Assembly (NCBI RefSeq): GCF_947495275.1
Contig: NZ_CANLYL010000001.1
Span: 186,001-250,000 of the forward strand
DNA: 64,000 nt
Direction: 5' to 3'
From: an uncultured Roseobacter sp.
Lineage (GTDB): Bacteria; Pseudomonadota; Alphaproteobacteria; Rhodobacterales; Rhodobacteraceae
Positions within the stretch are counted from its first letter, which is position 1; every line of letters begins with the position of its first letter. The notes under the pieces were generated by a model. It was not told the origin of the DNA. It ran no database searches and saw nothing but the letters and a program-made list of their open reading frames with translations. The position numbers were made by a program, and so were the translations under genes. Positions 17,717-25,516 of this stretch are shown in pieces.

Positions 17717-18799
17717 ATGACCCGCACTATTGTCGAATCCAAAAGCAAGACCGCCATCATCGGCTTTGACCAGCCGTTCTGCGTGATCGGCGAACGGATC
17801 AACCCCACAGGCCGCAAGAAACTGGCACTTGAGCTGGAAGCGGGGGATTTCTCAACCGTCGAGGCCGATGCGATCGCGCAGGTTGCGGCAGGCGCTACGG
17901 TGCTGGATATCAATTCCGGGGCGGTTTTCACCAATAAGATGGCCGAAGATACCCGCTATGCGGACAACAACTTCGTCGAACCGCCCCTGATGAAGGAACT
18001 GGTAGAGCGCGTACAGGCCATTGTGGATGCACCGCTTTGCATCGACAGTTCGGTGCCGGGTGCCTTGGAATCGGGGCTTGAGGCCTGCGAAGGCCGCCCG
18101 CTCCTCAATTCCGTAACCGGTGAAGAAGAACGCCTGGAACTGGTTTTGCCGCTGGTGAAGAAATACAATGTACCGGTTGTGGCGATCTCCAACGACGACA
18201 CCGGTATTTCCGAAGACCCGGATGTGCGTTTCGCCGTCGCCAAGAAAATTGTGGAGCGTGCGGCAGATTTCGGCATTCCTGCGCATGACATCGTTGTTGA
18301 TCCGCTGGTGATGCCCATCGGTGCGATGGCCACGGCGGGTCATCAGGTGTTCACGCTGGTGCGGCGCTTACGCGAGGAGCTTGGCGTCAACACCACATGC
18401 GGGGCGTCCAACATCTCCTTTGGTCTGCCGAATCGTCACGGGATCAACAATGCGTTTTTGCCAATGGCCATGGGTGCGGGGATGACCTCCGCGATCATGA
18501 ACCCGGTTGCCCTGCCCGTTCCGGCTGCGAAAATTGAGGCGAAGAAACTTGAGTTGATCGCGGCCGGCGTGGTTTTCCCTGACGATATGGATCTGGAGCT
18601 TTTTTGCCAGCTCACCGGTCTGGGATCCACCAAACCACGCCCGGGCAAGGAAATGGAAGCCATTCGTGCGGCCAACTTCCTGACCAATAACGACCCGCAC
18701 GGCGGTGCCTGGATTGCCTTCAACAAAGAAGCTCCCAAACCAGGCCAGGAAGGCAGAGGGCGTGCCGGACGCACCGGTGGTCGGCGCCGTCGCGCATAG
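17717..18799 (+). CDS. Methyltetrahydrofolate:corrinoid methyltransferase (pterin-binding)
   Basis: 360 residues with the pterin-binding barrel shared by MtgA, AcsE and the folate part of MetH. Landmarks: VIGERINPTGRKKL, LDINSGA, SVTGEEERLEL, AISNDDTGISEDPDVRF, DPLVMPIGA and GASNISFGLPNRHGINN. It transfers a methyl group between a corrinoid protein and tetrahydrofolate, as in glycine betaine or methoxy-aromatic demethylation. The C-terminal 17 residues are a basic Gly/Arg tail. The corrinoid protein and the substrate methyltransferase (MttB/MtgB type) are absent from the window, so the pair must work with partners encoded elsewhere. A good terminator follows. Confidence 0.88.
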   Translation: MTRTIVESKSKTAIIGFDQPFCVIGERINPTGRKKLALELEAGDFSTVEADAIAQVAAGATVLDINSGAVFTNKMAEDTRYADNNFVEPPLMKELVERVQAIVDAPLCIDSSVPGALESGLEACEGRPLLNSVTGEEERLELVLPLVKKYNVPVVAISNDDTGISEDPDVRFAVAKKIVERAADFGIPAHDIVVDPLVMPIGAMATAGHQVFTLVRRLREELGVNTTCGASNISFGLPNRHGINNAFLPMAMGAGMTSAIMNPVALPVPAAKIEAKKLELIAAGVVFPDDMDLELFCQLTGLGSTKPRPGKEMEAIRAANFLTNNDPHGGAWIAFNKEAPKPGQEGRGRAGRTGGRRRRA

Positions 18800-18822
18800 G
18801 ATCACAGAAATCACACGACAAG

Positions 18823-18860
18823 AAGCTTCGATGAAAATTCATCGGAGCTTTTTTCGTTTT
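18823..18860 (+). terminator. Rho-independent terminator of the one-carbon operon
   Basis: AAGCTTCGATG (18823-18833) pairs with CATCGGAGCTT (18840-18850), one G-U pair, with a 6-base loop, followed by TTTTTTCGTTTTT. Strong stem and U-tract, 24 bases after the methyltransferase stop. Confidence 0.88.
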
Positions 18861-19033
18861 TGATGTCGTTAAGGATCACCCTGACAAGCTGGTTGCCCGA
18901 TTTTCTTGGAAAAGATTTTCGCGGGTAACCGAGTTTTAACGCACTGCCATCTACAACCGCTGACATCCAGTAAAGCAGCCGATGTGGAGAGAGTGATGCA
19001 CCCACAATTTTCTAGCGACTTGGGGAGGACGTC

Positions 19034-19309
19034 ATGAGCACTCCCGTCACTCTACCCGCCCGACTTGATCTATCCGCTGCATCCGCGCTGATGACGACCC
19101 TCAAGGAGCACACGGATGGCGATCTCGTCATGGATCTCTCTGAGGTCAAGCATCTTGGTGCCTTGTGTTTGCAAGTCTTGATCTCCGCGTCTGACAAGGC
19201 TGTAGCGGCTGGGCGCTCTGTCTCGCTCATCAACGCCTCCGACCGCGTTGTTGATCAATTACGTGTCATGGGCATGACACCTGAAATTATCACCCGGGGA
19301 CGCCAATGA
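19034..19309 (+). CDS. STAS-domain protein of the chemotaxis operon
   Basis: 91 residues forming a lone STAS (anti-anti-sigma-like) domain: LPARLDLSAASALMTTL, then DLVMDLSEVKHLGALCLQVL, where the loop after DLS normally carries a phosphorylatable Ser/Thr; here the residues are HLGALC, so regulation by phosphorylation looks unlikely. First gene of the che operon, with a strong GGGGAGGA ribosome site. Its stop overlaps the cheY start by 4 bases. Small STAS proteins head several alphaproteobacterial che clusters; their role is unsettled. Confidence 0.82.
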   Translation: MSTPVTLPARLDLSAASALMTTLKEHTDGDLVMDLSEVKHLGALCLQVLISASDKAVAAGRSVSLINASDRVVDQLRVMGMTPEIITRGRQ

Positions 19310-19671
19310 CCTTAGAAATACTTGCTGTCGATGACAGCCGTACGATGCGCGATATGATCAGGCTGGCCTTACTGCCAGCAGGGTTTAACGTCCATACCGC
19401 TGACGATGGCGTGCACGGGATCGAAGTTCTGGATGGCATAGAGCCCGATGCAATTATCACGGATATCAACATGCCGCGGATGGATGGTTTCGGGTTCATT
19501 GATGCCGTTCGAGGTCAGGACAAGCACCGCGCTACACCCATCCTTGTTCTGACAACCGAAGCAGCACCGGAACTCAAGGCTCGCGCCAGAAGCGCTGGAG
19601 CAACGGGCTGGATCGTCAAACCCTTTGATCCATCAAAGCTTATCAAAGCTCTGCAAATGGTCGCTGGTTAA
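19306..19671 (+). CDS. cheY: CheY-type single-domain response regulator
   Basis: 121 residues, receiver domain only. Acid pocket Asp9-Asp10 (AVDDSRT), phospho-acceptor Asp53 (ITDINMP), switch Thr in LTTEAAPE, and the conserved lysine in IVKPFD. It receives phosphate from CheA and would bind the motor switch or act as a phosphate sink. Lying next to cheA, it is a good candidate for the output or sink CheY; the second CheY at 23.3 kb is distinct in sequence. Confidence 0.92.
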   Translation: MTLEILAVDDSRTMRDMIRLALLPAGFNVHTADDGVHGIEVLDGIEPDAIITDINMPRMDGFGFIDAVRGQDKHRATPILVLTTEAAPELKARARSAGATGWIVKPFDPSKLIKALQMVAG

Positions 19672-19680
19672 GAGGTAGCA

Positions 19681-21951
19681 ATGTCTGATCCAAATGACCC
19701 AATGGCCGAGATTCGAGCGTCATTCTTCATTGAATGCGAAGAGCTGCTGGAGGCCTTGCAAGACGGGCTCCAGTCTCTGGATGACGGCGACGATGATCCC
19801 GAAACAATCAACATCGTCTTTCGGGCTGTTCACTCGATAAAGGGCGGTGCTGGAGCATTTGGGCTCGAAGCGCTCGTCAGATTTGCGCACCGCTTCGAGA
19901 CCGTCCTGGACGAAGTACGCGCCGGTCGCATGACACCCGACGCGGAAGCATTGAAGATTTTTTTCCAATGCGCCGACCATCTTTCTGACCTTGTACGCAT
20001 CAGCCGGGATGATGGCGACCTGCCCGAGGACGAAACCGCCAACTTGCTGACACTCCTCAACGGGCTTCTGGGCGAAGACGGGACACCGGAAGATGAGGAA
20101 GCAGAAGAGGAAGAGATTGACTTCCAACCGGCCGTTTTGTCGCTGGATCTTGATCTGGGTGGAGATGTGGAAGACAGCGACCTGCCTGAATTGCCTCCCC
20201 TCGAAGATCTACCTGCGGCACCTCGCAATAAATATCAGATCAGCTTCCGCCCGGAGAACGAGCTCTTTGAAACGGGTAACGAACCGTTTCACATGTTGCG
20301 TTCATTGGATGAAATGGGCGATTGCATTGTCACTTGCCACACCGACAAGCTGGTCGAATTTGATGCTTTGGTTCCTGAGCAATCCTACCTTTATTGGACC
20401 GTCGAGTTAGAATCTGACGTAGAGGAAGCAGAAATCGACGCCGCTTTCGAATTTGTCGAGGGCCTTTGCGCTTTAGAAATATCTCAAGTGGCCGAAGAAA
20501 CGAATCCAATCGTATTGGAAAGTGACGAGCCAATTGATGACATGCCCGGCGAGCTTGCATTGGAAGGCACAAAAGCAGATGCAACGCCCGCGCCGAGCGC
20601 AGTGTCGCTAAAACCTGTCCCTTCAGCAGAAGTCAGCACCGAAGACTTGCCGCGAACTGTTGAAGTCGAAAAACCCACGCTCCCGGATACCAAACCCGCC
20701 TCGTCGACCACTAAACAGTCGTCACCCGCTGCAGCAGCAAAATCAGTCGTCAGAGTGGATCTTGATCGCATCGAACGCCTCGTAAATCTTGTTGGCGAAT
20801 TGGTAATCAACCAGGCAATGCTGTCACAAAGTCTCGAAAGCTCAGGTCTCTCGCCGCATTCCGACGCAATGAATGGTCTCGAAGAGTTCCAACGTCTGAC
20901 CCGCGACATTCAAGACAGCGTTATGATGATCCGCGCGCAGCCGGTCAAATCGCTTTTCCAGCGAATGTCTCGCATCGTTAGAGAAGCATCAGCGGCGGTC
21001 GGAAAAGACGTCCGGCTGCATACTCAAGGCGAAGGAACGGAAGTCGACAAGACTGTCATCGAACGACTTGCTGACCCATTGACCCACATGATCCGAAATG
21101 CTGTAGATCATGGATTGGAAAGCTCCGAAGATCGCTTGGCCGCGGGCAAATCCGAACAGGGTCGTGTGAATTTGAGCGCCGCCCATCGCTCAGGCCGGGT
21201 TGTCATTGAAGTTTCGGACGATGGTGGGGGCATCAATCGCCCCAAGGTGCTGCAAATCGCAATAGATAAGGGTCTGATACCTGAAGACGCTAATTTGTCC
21301 GATTCAGAAATTGACAACCTTCTATTTTTGCCCGGATTTTCTACCGCAGCAGTTGTTTCAGATCTATCAGGCCGCGGGGTTGGTATGGACGTCGTCCGGA
21401 CATCGATCCAATCATTGGGCGGGCGCATCACGATTACATCTACGCCAGGCGTTGGCACGACCTTCTCTATCTCTCTCCCTTTAACCCTGGCTGTACTGGA
21501 TGGCATGGTGGTTCAAGTGGCCGAGGAAACGCTCGTACTCCCCTTGAATGTGGTTATTGAAACTTTAACCCTGACCAATGACGATGTCGAAATGGTTCGC
21601 CCCGGCGCGCACGTTGTTCGCGTTCGCAGCGGGTTCGTTCCACTGTTCGATCTGGGTAAGGAACTTGGGTATCGCGATCCAATCTCAGATTATGAGGGTT
21701 CTGTAGTGCTACTGATTGCGCATGAAGATGGATCACGTGCAGCACTCATAATTGATAGCATTCAAGATCAACGGCAAGTTGTAATCAAAGGGTTGGACGA
21801 TAGTTTCTATCGGGCACCGGGAATTGCGGCGGCAACAATCCTCGGCGATGGTCAAATCGCCCTTATTCTCGACGCCTCAGATATCATATCCAACGCAATT
21901 TGCGCCACCGGATCACCACCCGCGCAATCACTAACAGGAACGTCAGCATGA
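19681..21951 (+). CDS. cheA: Chemotaxis histidine kinase CheA
   Basis: 756 residues. Order: Hpt domain with phospho-His51 (AVHSIKGGAGAFG), an acidic linker (about 130-180), a poorly conserved middle section that may hold a P2-like domain (about 180-265), a proline/serine-rich linker, dimerisation helices (VDLDRIERLVNLVGELVINQAM, as DRIERLVNLVGELVIN), an HATPase domain with HMIRNAVDHGLE, SDDGGGIN, GFSTA and GRGVGMDVV, and a C-terminal CheW-like domain from about 620. All N, G1 and G2 boxes are intact, so it should be an active kinase. No receptor gene is adjacent. It overlaps cheW by 4 bases. Confidence 0.95.
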   Translation: MSDPNDPMAEIRASFFIECEELLEALQDGLQSLDDGDDDPETINIVFRAVHSIKGGAGAFGLEALVRFAHRFETVLDEVRAGRMTPDAEALKIFFQCADHLSDLVRISRDDGDLPEDETANLLTLLNGLLGEDGTPEDEEAEEEEIDFQPAVLSLDLDLGGDVEDSDLPELPPLEDLPAAPRNKYQISFRPENELFETGNEPFHMLRSLDEMGDCIVTCHTDKLVEFDALVPEQSYLYWTVELESDVEEAEIDAAFEFVEGLCALEISQVAEETNPIVLESDEPIDDMPGELALEGTKADATPAPSAVSLKPVPSAEVSTEDLPRTVEVEKPTLPDTKPASSTTKQSSPAAAAKSVVRVDLDRIERLVNLVGELVINQAMLSQSLESSGLSPHSDAMNGLEEFQRLTRDIQDSVMMIRAQPVKSLFQRMSRIVREASAAVGKDVRLHTQGEGTEVDKTVIERLADPLTHMIRNAVDHGLESSEDRLAAGKSEQGRVNLSAAHRSGRVVIEVSDDGGGINRPKVLQIAIDKGLIPEDANLSDSEIDNLLFLPGFSTAAVVSDLSGRGVGMDVVRTSIQSLGGRITITSTPGVGTTFSISLPLTLAVLDGMVVQVAEETLVLPLNVVIETLTLTNDDVEMVRPGAHVVRVRSGFVPLFDLGKELGYRDPISDYEGSVVLLIAHEDGSRAALIIDSIQDQRQVVIKGLDDSFYRAPGIAAATILGDGQIALILDASDIISNAICATGSPPAQSLTGTSA

Positions 21952-22406
21952 GCGAGAAAGATATGTCAGATTCAATCGAGCTGCTCACTTTTCAATTGGC
22001 AGACCAAGAATATTCCCTCGACATAATGTCCGTGCGAGAAATCCGAGGGTGGACACGTACGACGCCGCTTCCGCACGCTCCAAGTTACATGAAGGGAGTG
22101 ATCAACCTGCGCGGGACTGTCCTTCCGGTCATGGATCTGTCCGAACGACTGGGGCTTAAACCCCAGAAACAAACAGACCGAAACGTGATTATCGTTGTGA
22201 ATCACGAAGATGTAATGACAGGACTGCTTGTAGACGCCGTTTCTGATATCATTGCGTTGACTTCGGAAGATCTCCAACCTCCCCCCGAGATGCAATCGAG
22301 CGGAAGTACAAATGTCGTAAGTGCGCTAACGTTGATCGATGAAAGGATGATCCGGGTTTTGGATTTGAGTTCAATTGTGATGTCAGTTCAAAGCACAGCA
22401 GCCTAA
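21948..22406 (+). CDS. cheW: Chemotaxis adaptor CheW
   Basis: 152 residues from the ATG that overlaps the cheA stop (ATGA). CheW couples receptors to CheA. Family features: LLTFQLADQEYSLDIMSVREI at the start (given here as LTFQLADQEYSLDI), the signature MKGVINLRGTVLPVMDL and LLVDAVSDI. The open frame extends upstream into cheA, but the overlap and spacing favour 21948. It overlaps cheR by one base (TAATG), so cheA-cheW-cheR are translationally linked. Confidence 0.95.
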   Translation: MSEKDMSDSIELLTFQLADQEYSLDIMSVREIRGWTRTTPLPHAPSYMKGVINLRGTVLPVMDLSERLGLKPQKQTDRNVIIVVNHEDVMTGLLVDAVSDIIALTSEDLQPPPEMQSSGSTNVVSALTLIDERMIRVLDLSSIVMSVQSTAA

Positions 22407-23284
22407 TGCACAAGCCATCCTCTGAAACCGTAATTGACACCGATAGTTTCAATGCTCTTGCGGAGCTTACATACCGAGAAAGCGGTTTGCAACTGGCTAT
22501 TGAAAAGACTTCGATGCTGCAGTCGCGCTTGCGCCATCGCTTGAGTGCACTCGGTTTGCAAGATTTCGCGAATTATAGCGCTTTCGTTTGTTCCGAGGAG
22601 GGCAAAACCGAGCGCCGACACATGATTTCTGCCTTGACCACGAATGTTTCGCATTTTTTCAGGGAGAAACACCACTTTGAAATATTAAAAAGGCACATTC
22701 AATCAGAACTACTGCCAAAACTTCGTTCAGGTGGACGCGTTCGCGTTTGGTCCGCCGGTTGCTCAAATGGTCAAGAAGCTCTTTCCATCGCAATGACTTT
22801 CCTAGAGCTTGCCGTAGAAGTTACTGAGCTAGATTTGCGAATTCTGGCAACCGACATTGATCCGTCCGTTATCCAATTCGCAAAGAAAGCCAGCTACCAG
22901 AAGCGCCTGGTTGAAAACATACCGGAAGACTTGCTGCAGAAATACTTTACACGTTCAGAACGTGAAGGTGACAGCTTCTATGTGGCGAGCGAAAAAATAT
23001 TGCAGCTGGTTAGATATAGAGAACTCAACCTCTTGTCAGATTGGCCTATTACGCAAAGAATAGATGTGGTTTTCTGCCGAAACGTCGTGATCTACTTTGA
23101 TGTCCCTACGCAAAACCTTCTTTGGCCGCGCTTCAAAGAGGTTCTCGGACCTGCCGGAATTTTATTTCTTGGACATTCCGAGAGGATTTCAAACCCCGAA
23201 TCTTTTGGCTTTGCTTCAGATGGTCCAACTACATATCGCGCCAGCGTTCTCGGTGCTGGCTCCTCCAACAGTCTAAAGGATTAG
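22406..23284 (+). CDS. cheR: Chemoreceptor glutamate methyltransferase CheR
   Basis: 292 residues: N-terminal helical domain, then an SAM-dependent methyltransferase. VWSAGCSNGQEALSIAM is the SAM-binding loop, ATDIDPSVI the ribose-binding acid, and FCRNVVIYFD the CheR signature. TTNVSHFFRE near residue 75 is the catalytic-side motif (usually TTNETxFFR; here Ser replaces Glu/Thr). It methylates receptor glutamates for adaptation, opposed by the CheB encoded at 25.5 kb. No receptor-tethering tail beyond the domain is evident. Confidence 0.94.
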   Translation: MHKPSSETVIDTDSFNALAELTYRESGLQLAIEKTSMLQSRLRHRLSALGLQDFANYSAFVCSEEGKTERRHMISALTTNVSHFFREKHHFEILKRHIQSELLPKLRSGGRVRVWSAGCSNGQEALSIAMTFLELAVEVTELDLRILATDIDPSVIQFAKKASYQKRLVENIPEDLLQKYFTRSEREGDSFYVASEKILQLVRYRELNLLSDWPITQRIDVVFCRNVVIYFDVPTQNLLWPRFKEVLGPAGILFLGHSERISNPESFGFASDGPTTYRASVLGAGSSNSLKD

Positions 23285-23288
23285 TATC

Positions 23289-23675
23289 ATGTCACTGCGT
23301 GACCAAATAAGAATAATGGTTGTAGATGATATGTCGACAAGCCGCGGTTTAATCACGCAAGCTCTAGACGCATTTGGGATTCGAAATGTTTCGACCGCAG
23401 AAAACGGCGTCGATGCGTTGAAGTCGTTGGCAACACACCCCGTGCATCTTGTGATTTCAGACTACAACATGCCTCAAATGGATGGATTGCAATTGTTGCA
23501 TCAGCTTAGATCTTCTCCAAAAACAAAGGGAGTGGGTTTCATATTAATTACTGGCCGAGCAGAGCAGCAGATTGTTGATCATGGCAAGAAACTAGGAATG
23601 AACAACTATCTAAAAAAACCTTTCGAGCAATCAAACTTGCGAAACTGTATTGAAGCCGTAGTAGGTCGCTTGTAG
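23289..23675 (+). CDS. cheY: CheY-type response regulator (second copy)
   Basis: 128 residues, receiver only. Acid pocket Asp13-Asp14 (VVDDMSTSRG), phospho-acceptor Asp58 (ISDYNMPQMDG), ITGRAEQQ for the switch Thr and LKKPF for the conserved Lys. The DDMSTSR start is close to motor-binding CheY proteins. The gene lies four bases after cheR and ends directly before the small unknown gene. With the CheY at 19.3 kb it makes two receivers for one kinase, as in other alphaproteobacteria, where one often drains phosphate. Confidence 0.92.
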   Translation: MSLRDQIRIMVVDDMSTSRGLITQALDAFGIRNVSTAENGVDALKSLATHPVHLVISDYNMPQMDGLQLLHQLRSSPKTKGVGFILITGRAEQQIVDHGKKLGMNNYLKKPFEQSNLRNCIEAVVGRL

Positions 23676-24050
23676 ATGCATAACGAAACACCCCAAGCGG
23701 ATCACATAAGCTTAATCGTTGGGAGGCTTTCCAGTTACTTGGATAAATTGGCAGGTCAAGTATTTGATATTGAAGAAGCAATTGGGCAAACACTGTCGAA
23801 CAATTCGGTTTCAAACAAAAACGCTATTACAGATTTACAGGCGTTGGACTTTCTAAGGCAATCACTTGAAGATCTCGCCTTGATGACGTTGCTTCTAAGC
23901 GATTGCGGCAAATGTAGCGTTTCGGCAAGTATGCTGGGAGCAATTGGTGACAAACTAAAGCTACGAACAACGCGCCTATTGCTCGATGGTCATGAGCCCA
24001 ATCAGTTCGGTCACGATCAAGAATCTTTGGGTGATTTGGATCTATTCTGA
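23676..24050 (+). CDS. Hypothetical protein, last gene of the che operon
   Basis: 124 residues; the ATG follows the cheY stop with no gap, so it is almost certainly cotranslated. All-helical, acidic, no signal peptide or membrane span: SLIVGRLSSYLDKLAGQVFD then LQALDFLRQSLEDLALMTLL (given up to 20 residues). The helical, Gln/Leu/Asp-rich pattern ending in an acidic tail recalls a short CheZ- or Hpt-like helical bundle, but I see no catalytic QxxD pair of CheZ nor a phospho-His motif, so I assign no function. A terminator-like hairpin overlaps its stop. Confidence 0.7.
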   Translation: MHNETPQADHISLIVGRLSSYLDKLAGQVFDIEEAIGQTLSNNSVSNKNAITDLQALDFLRQSLEDLALMTLLLSDCGKCSVSASMLGAIGDKLKLRTTRLLLDGHEPNQFGHDQESLGDLDLF

Positions 24051-24072
24051 CGTTTGCGTCGTCAGATTCTTT
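24046..24072 (+). terminator. Likely che-operon terminator
   Basis: TCTGACG (24046-24052) and CGTCAGA (24060-24066) make a 7-bp stem with a 7-base loop, followed by TTCTTT. It overlaps the stop codon of the last che gene. Confidence 0.55.
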
Positions 24073-24270
24073 AGAACCCAATGTGGCTTAAGCTAGTAGA
24101 GAATTCGACCCGGCTGGATCATTCTACAATGCAGCGAATTTTCTGTGATCCAAGCTCCGCGCTTCGCCTGTCTTTCGATTGACCCTTTCCGTTAACGCTG
24201 TCTTAGTCCCCTAGCACTCTGCCAAAGTTGATTTGGCTTTCGAGACGAGATTGATGGTCCGGAAATGGTA

Positions 24271-24430
24271 TTCAGGTGAAGATACCAGAAGGACAGTTCG
24301 ATCATCCGGCTGCGGCCGCAACACCCTAACTCCATCTGGAGCATCGACCTTGTTCACGACAAGCTGAGCAACCGACGCGCATACAAAATACCGCCGATGC
24401 TCGGCGAATATACCCAGAAAGCGTTGTGGG
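24271..24430 (+). pseudogene. IS3-type transposase remnant (N-terminal side of the integrase core)
   Basis: In the frame through 24307 the plus strand reads RLRPQHPNSIWSIDLVHDK and then LSNRRAYKIPPMLGEYTQKA. This matches the start of the OrfB integrase core of IS3-family elements, where the pattern is RLRP-x-PNHVWSYDFV(H/E)D...DE(F/Y)TRE. The first catalytic Asp is present (SIDLVHD). A stop codon (TGA) lies just upstream in frame and similarity ends near 24430. There is no start codon or complete frame, so it is a dead fragment. Confidence 0.72.
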
Positions 24431-24539
24431 TCGTGGTCAAAACAGCTTCAACTAGTGCTTCAACGGGGCGCCGCATCGCGAGATACAGAACGCAAAATGC
24501 TTCCACGCGGCAATCCCCTTAATTTTTAAGGAGGTATAT

Positions 24540-24900
24540 TAGTAAAACGCAATCTGCTTTCAACTTCTGCATGGTGTCACGCCATTGATCCTCCTGTTTC
24601 GTCTTTCGTTATTGCAAGCCCAGAGCCATCGCGTAGTGTGATCTTGACCTCCTCGATGCCGTTGAAGTGATTGCCGCCCAAGCCATTCAGCATGACGGTT
24701 CGCTTGTAGCTTCGGCATGTGCTCTCTGCTGCGGTTCACTCAACCGGGCTTAGATCAAACCGACTCCAGCGTTTTCGGCCCAACTCTGGAAACTGCTACC
24801 GACATACTCCAGGCCGTTATCAACAGATATCGCAAGCGGCTCCGGTCAGATAAAGCGCACGACATCTATGAAAACGTCAAACGTTCGCCGGGTCAGTTTC
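24540..24900 (-). pseudogene. IS3-type transposase remnant (C-terminal side), opposite orientation
   Basis: On the minus strand, with stops and a frameshift, the reading is LAISVDNGLEYVGSSFQSWA (positions about 24835 down to 24775) and, in another frame nearer the left end, TRWLWACNNERRNRRINGVT. These match IS3 OrfB SDNGPEFV...WA and the C-terminal WLWTYNNxRPN...GGxTP. The second catalytic Asp (DNG) remains, but at least two stops and a frameshift break the gene. It follows in protein order what the plus-strand piece at 24.3 kb lacks, yet lies in the opposite orientation. Confidence 0.72.
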
Positions 24901-24997
24901 GCGCTTTTGGATTCACAGTTTCGACAAATTGAACGAACCAGAAATACGCATTTTAAATCAGCGGCTTGGGGTGCAACTAGAAAAGACCTTTAAGTTA

Positions 24998-25516
24998 CTA
25001 AAACAGCTCAATTTCATTGCCGATATCTGGCGCAACATCAATCGTTGTCAAAGTCTCTATTGCAGCATCTCCACGAATTTTTTGCATCACCTTCCCGCTA
25101 GACGGCCAGAATTTCAACTGACGGGCGGTCTCCCCGCCCAGTGAGTGGCCCTCGCAAATGATGTTCTCCTGCTCAAGAAAGTGAAGAATAAAGTCACTGT
25201 TTTGTTGACCTATATCGCTCAATCCCGAAACCATTCGAGCGCCACCAAAAGCCTTTGCCCTGAGGCGGTCCCGTTGACCGCCGTATTTCAAAATCCCGTT
25301 AATTAACAATTCCATCGCATTGATGCCGGCGAGGTTGCAAACTCCTGCCTTTGACGTACTCGAAGTCAAGAGCATGTGGTTCATCCCGCCCACCCCGGCT
25401 TGGGGATCCCAAAGGCAACAAGAAACGCAAGACCCCAACAATGTACTAATGACCATATCCGGGTTATTTCCTATCGCCTGCTCGCCTTGCGTTATGTGGA
25501 CATTTTGAAGCGACAT
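24998..25516 (-). CDS. cheD: Chemoreceptor glutamine deamidase CheD
   Basis: 172 residues. CheD deamidates receptor glutamines to glutamates. The catalytic centre is visible as STLLGSCVSCCLWDP (Cys30) and GGMNHMLL (His47), matching the family LGSCVAVCLWDP...GGMNH. AKAFGGARM follows in the middle. The ATG overlaps the cheB stop by one base, so cheB and cheD are coupled on the minus strand and face the other che genes across transposase debris. The usual CheD length is about 160-180 residues, so the gene is intact. Confidence 0.94.
   Translation of the reverse strand: MSLQNVHITQGEQAIGNNPDMVISTLLGSCVSCCLWDPQAGVGGMNHMLLTSSTSKAGVCNLAGINAMELLINGILKYGGQRDRLRAKAFGGARMVSGLSDIGQQNSDFILHFLEQENIICEGHSLGGETARQLKFWPSSGKVMQKIRGDAAIETLTTIDVAPDIGNEIELF

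Noticed and set aside
24717-24932. 71-codon plus-strand ORF
   Set aside because: It runs antisense to transposase remains and has no independent signal.
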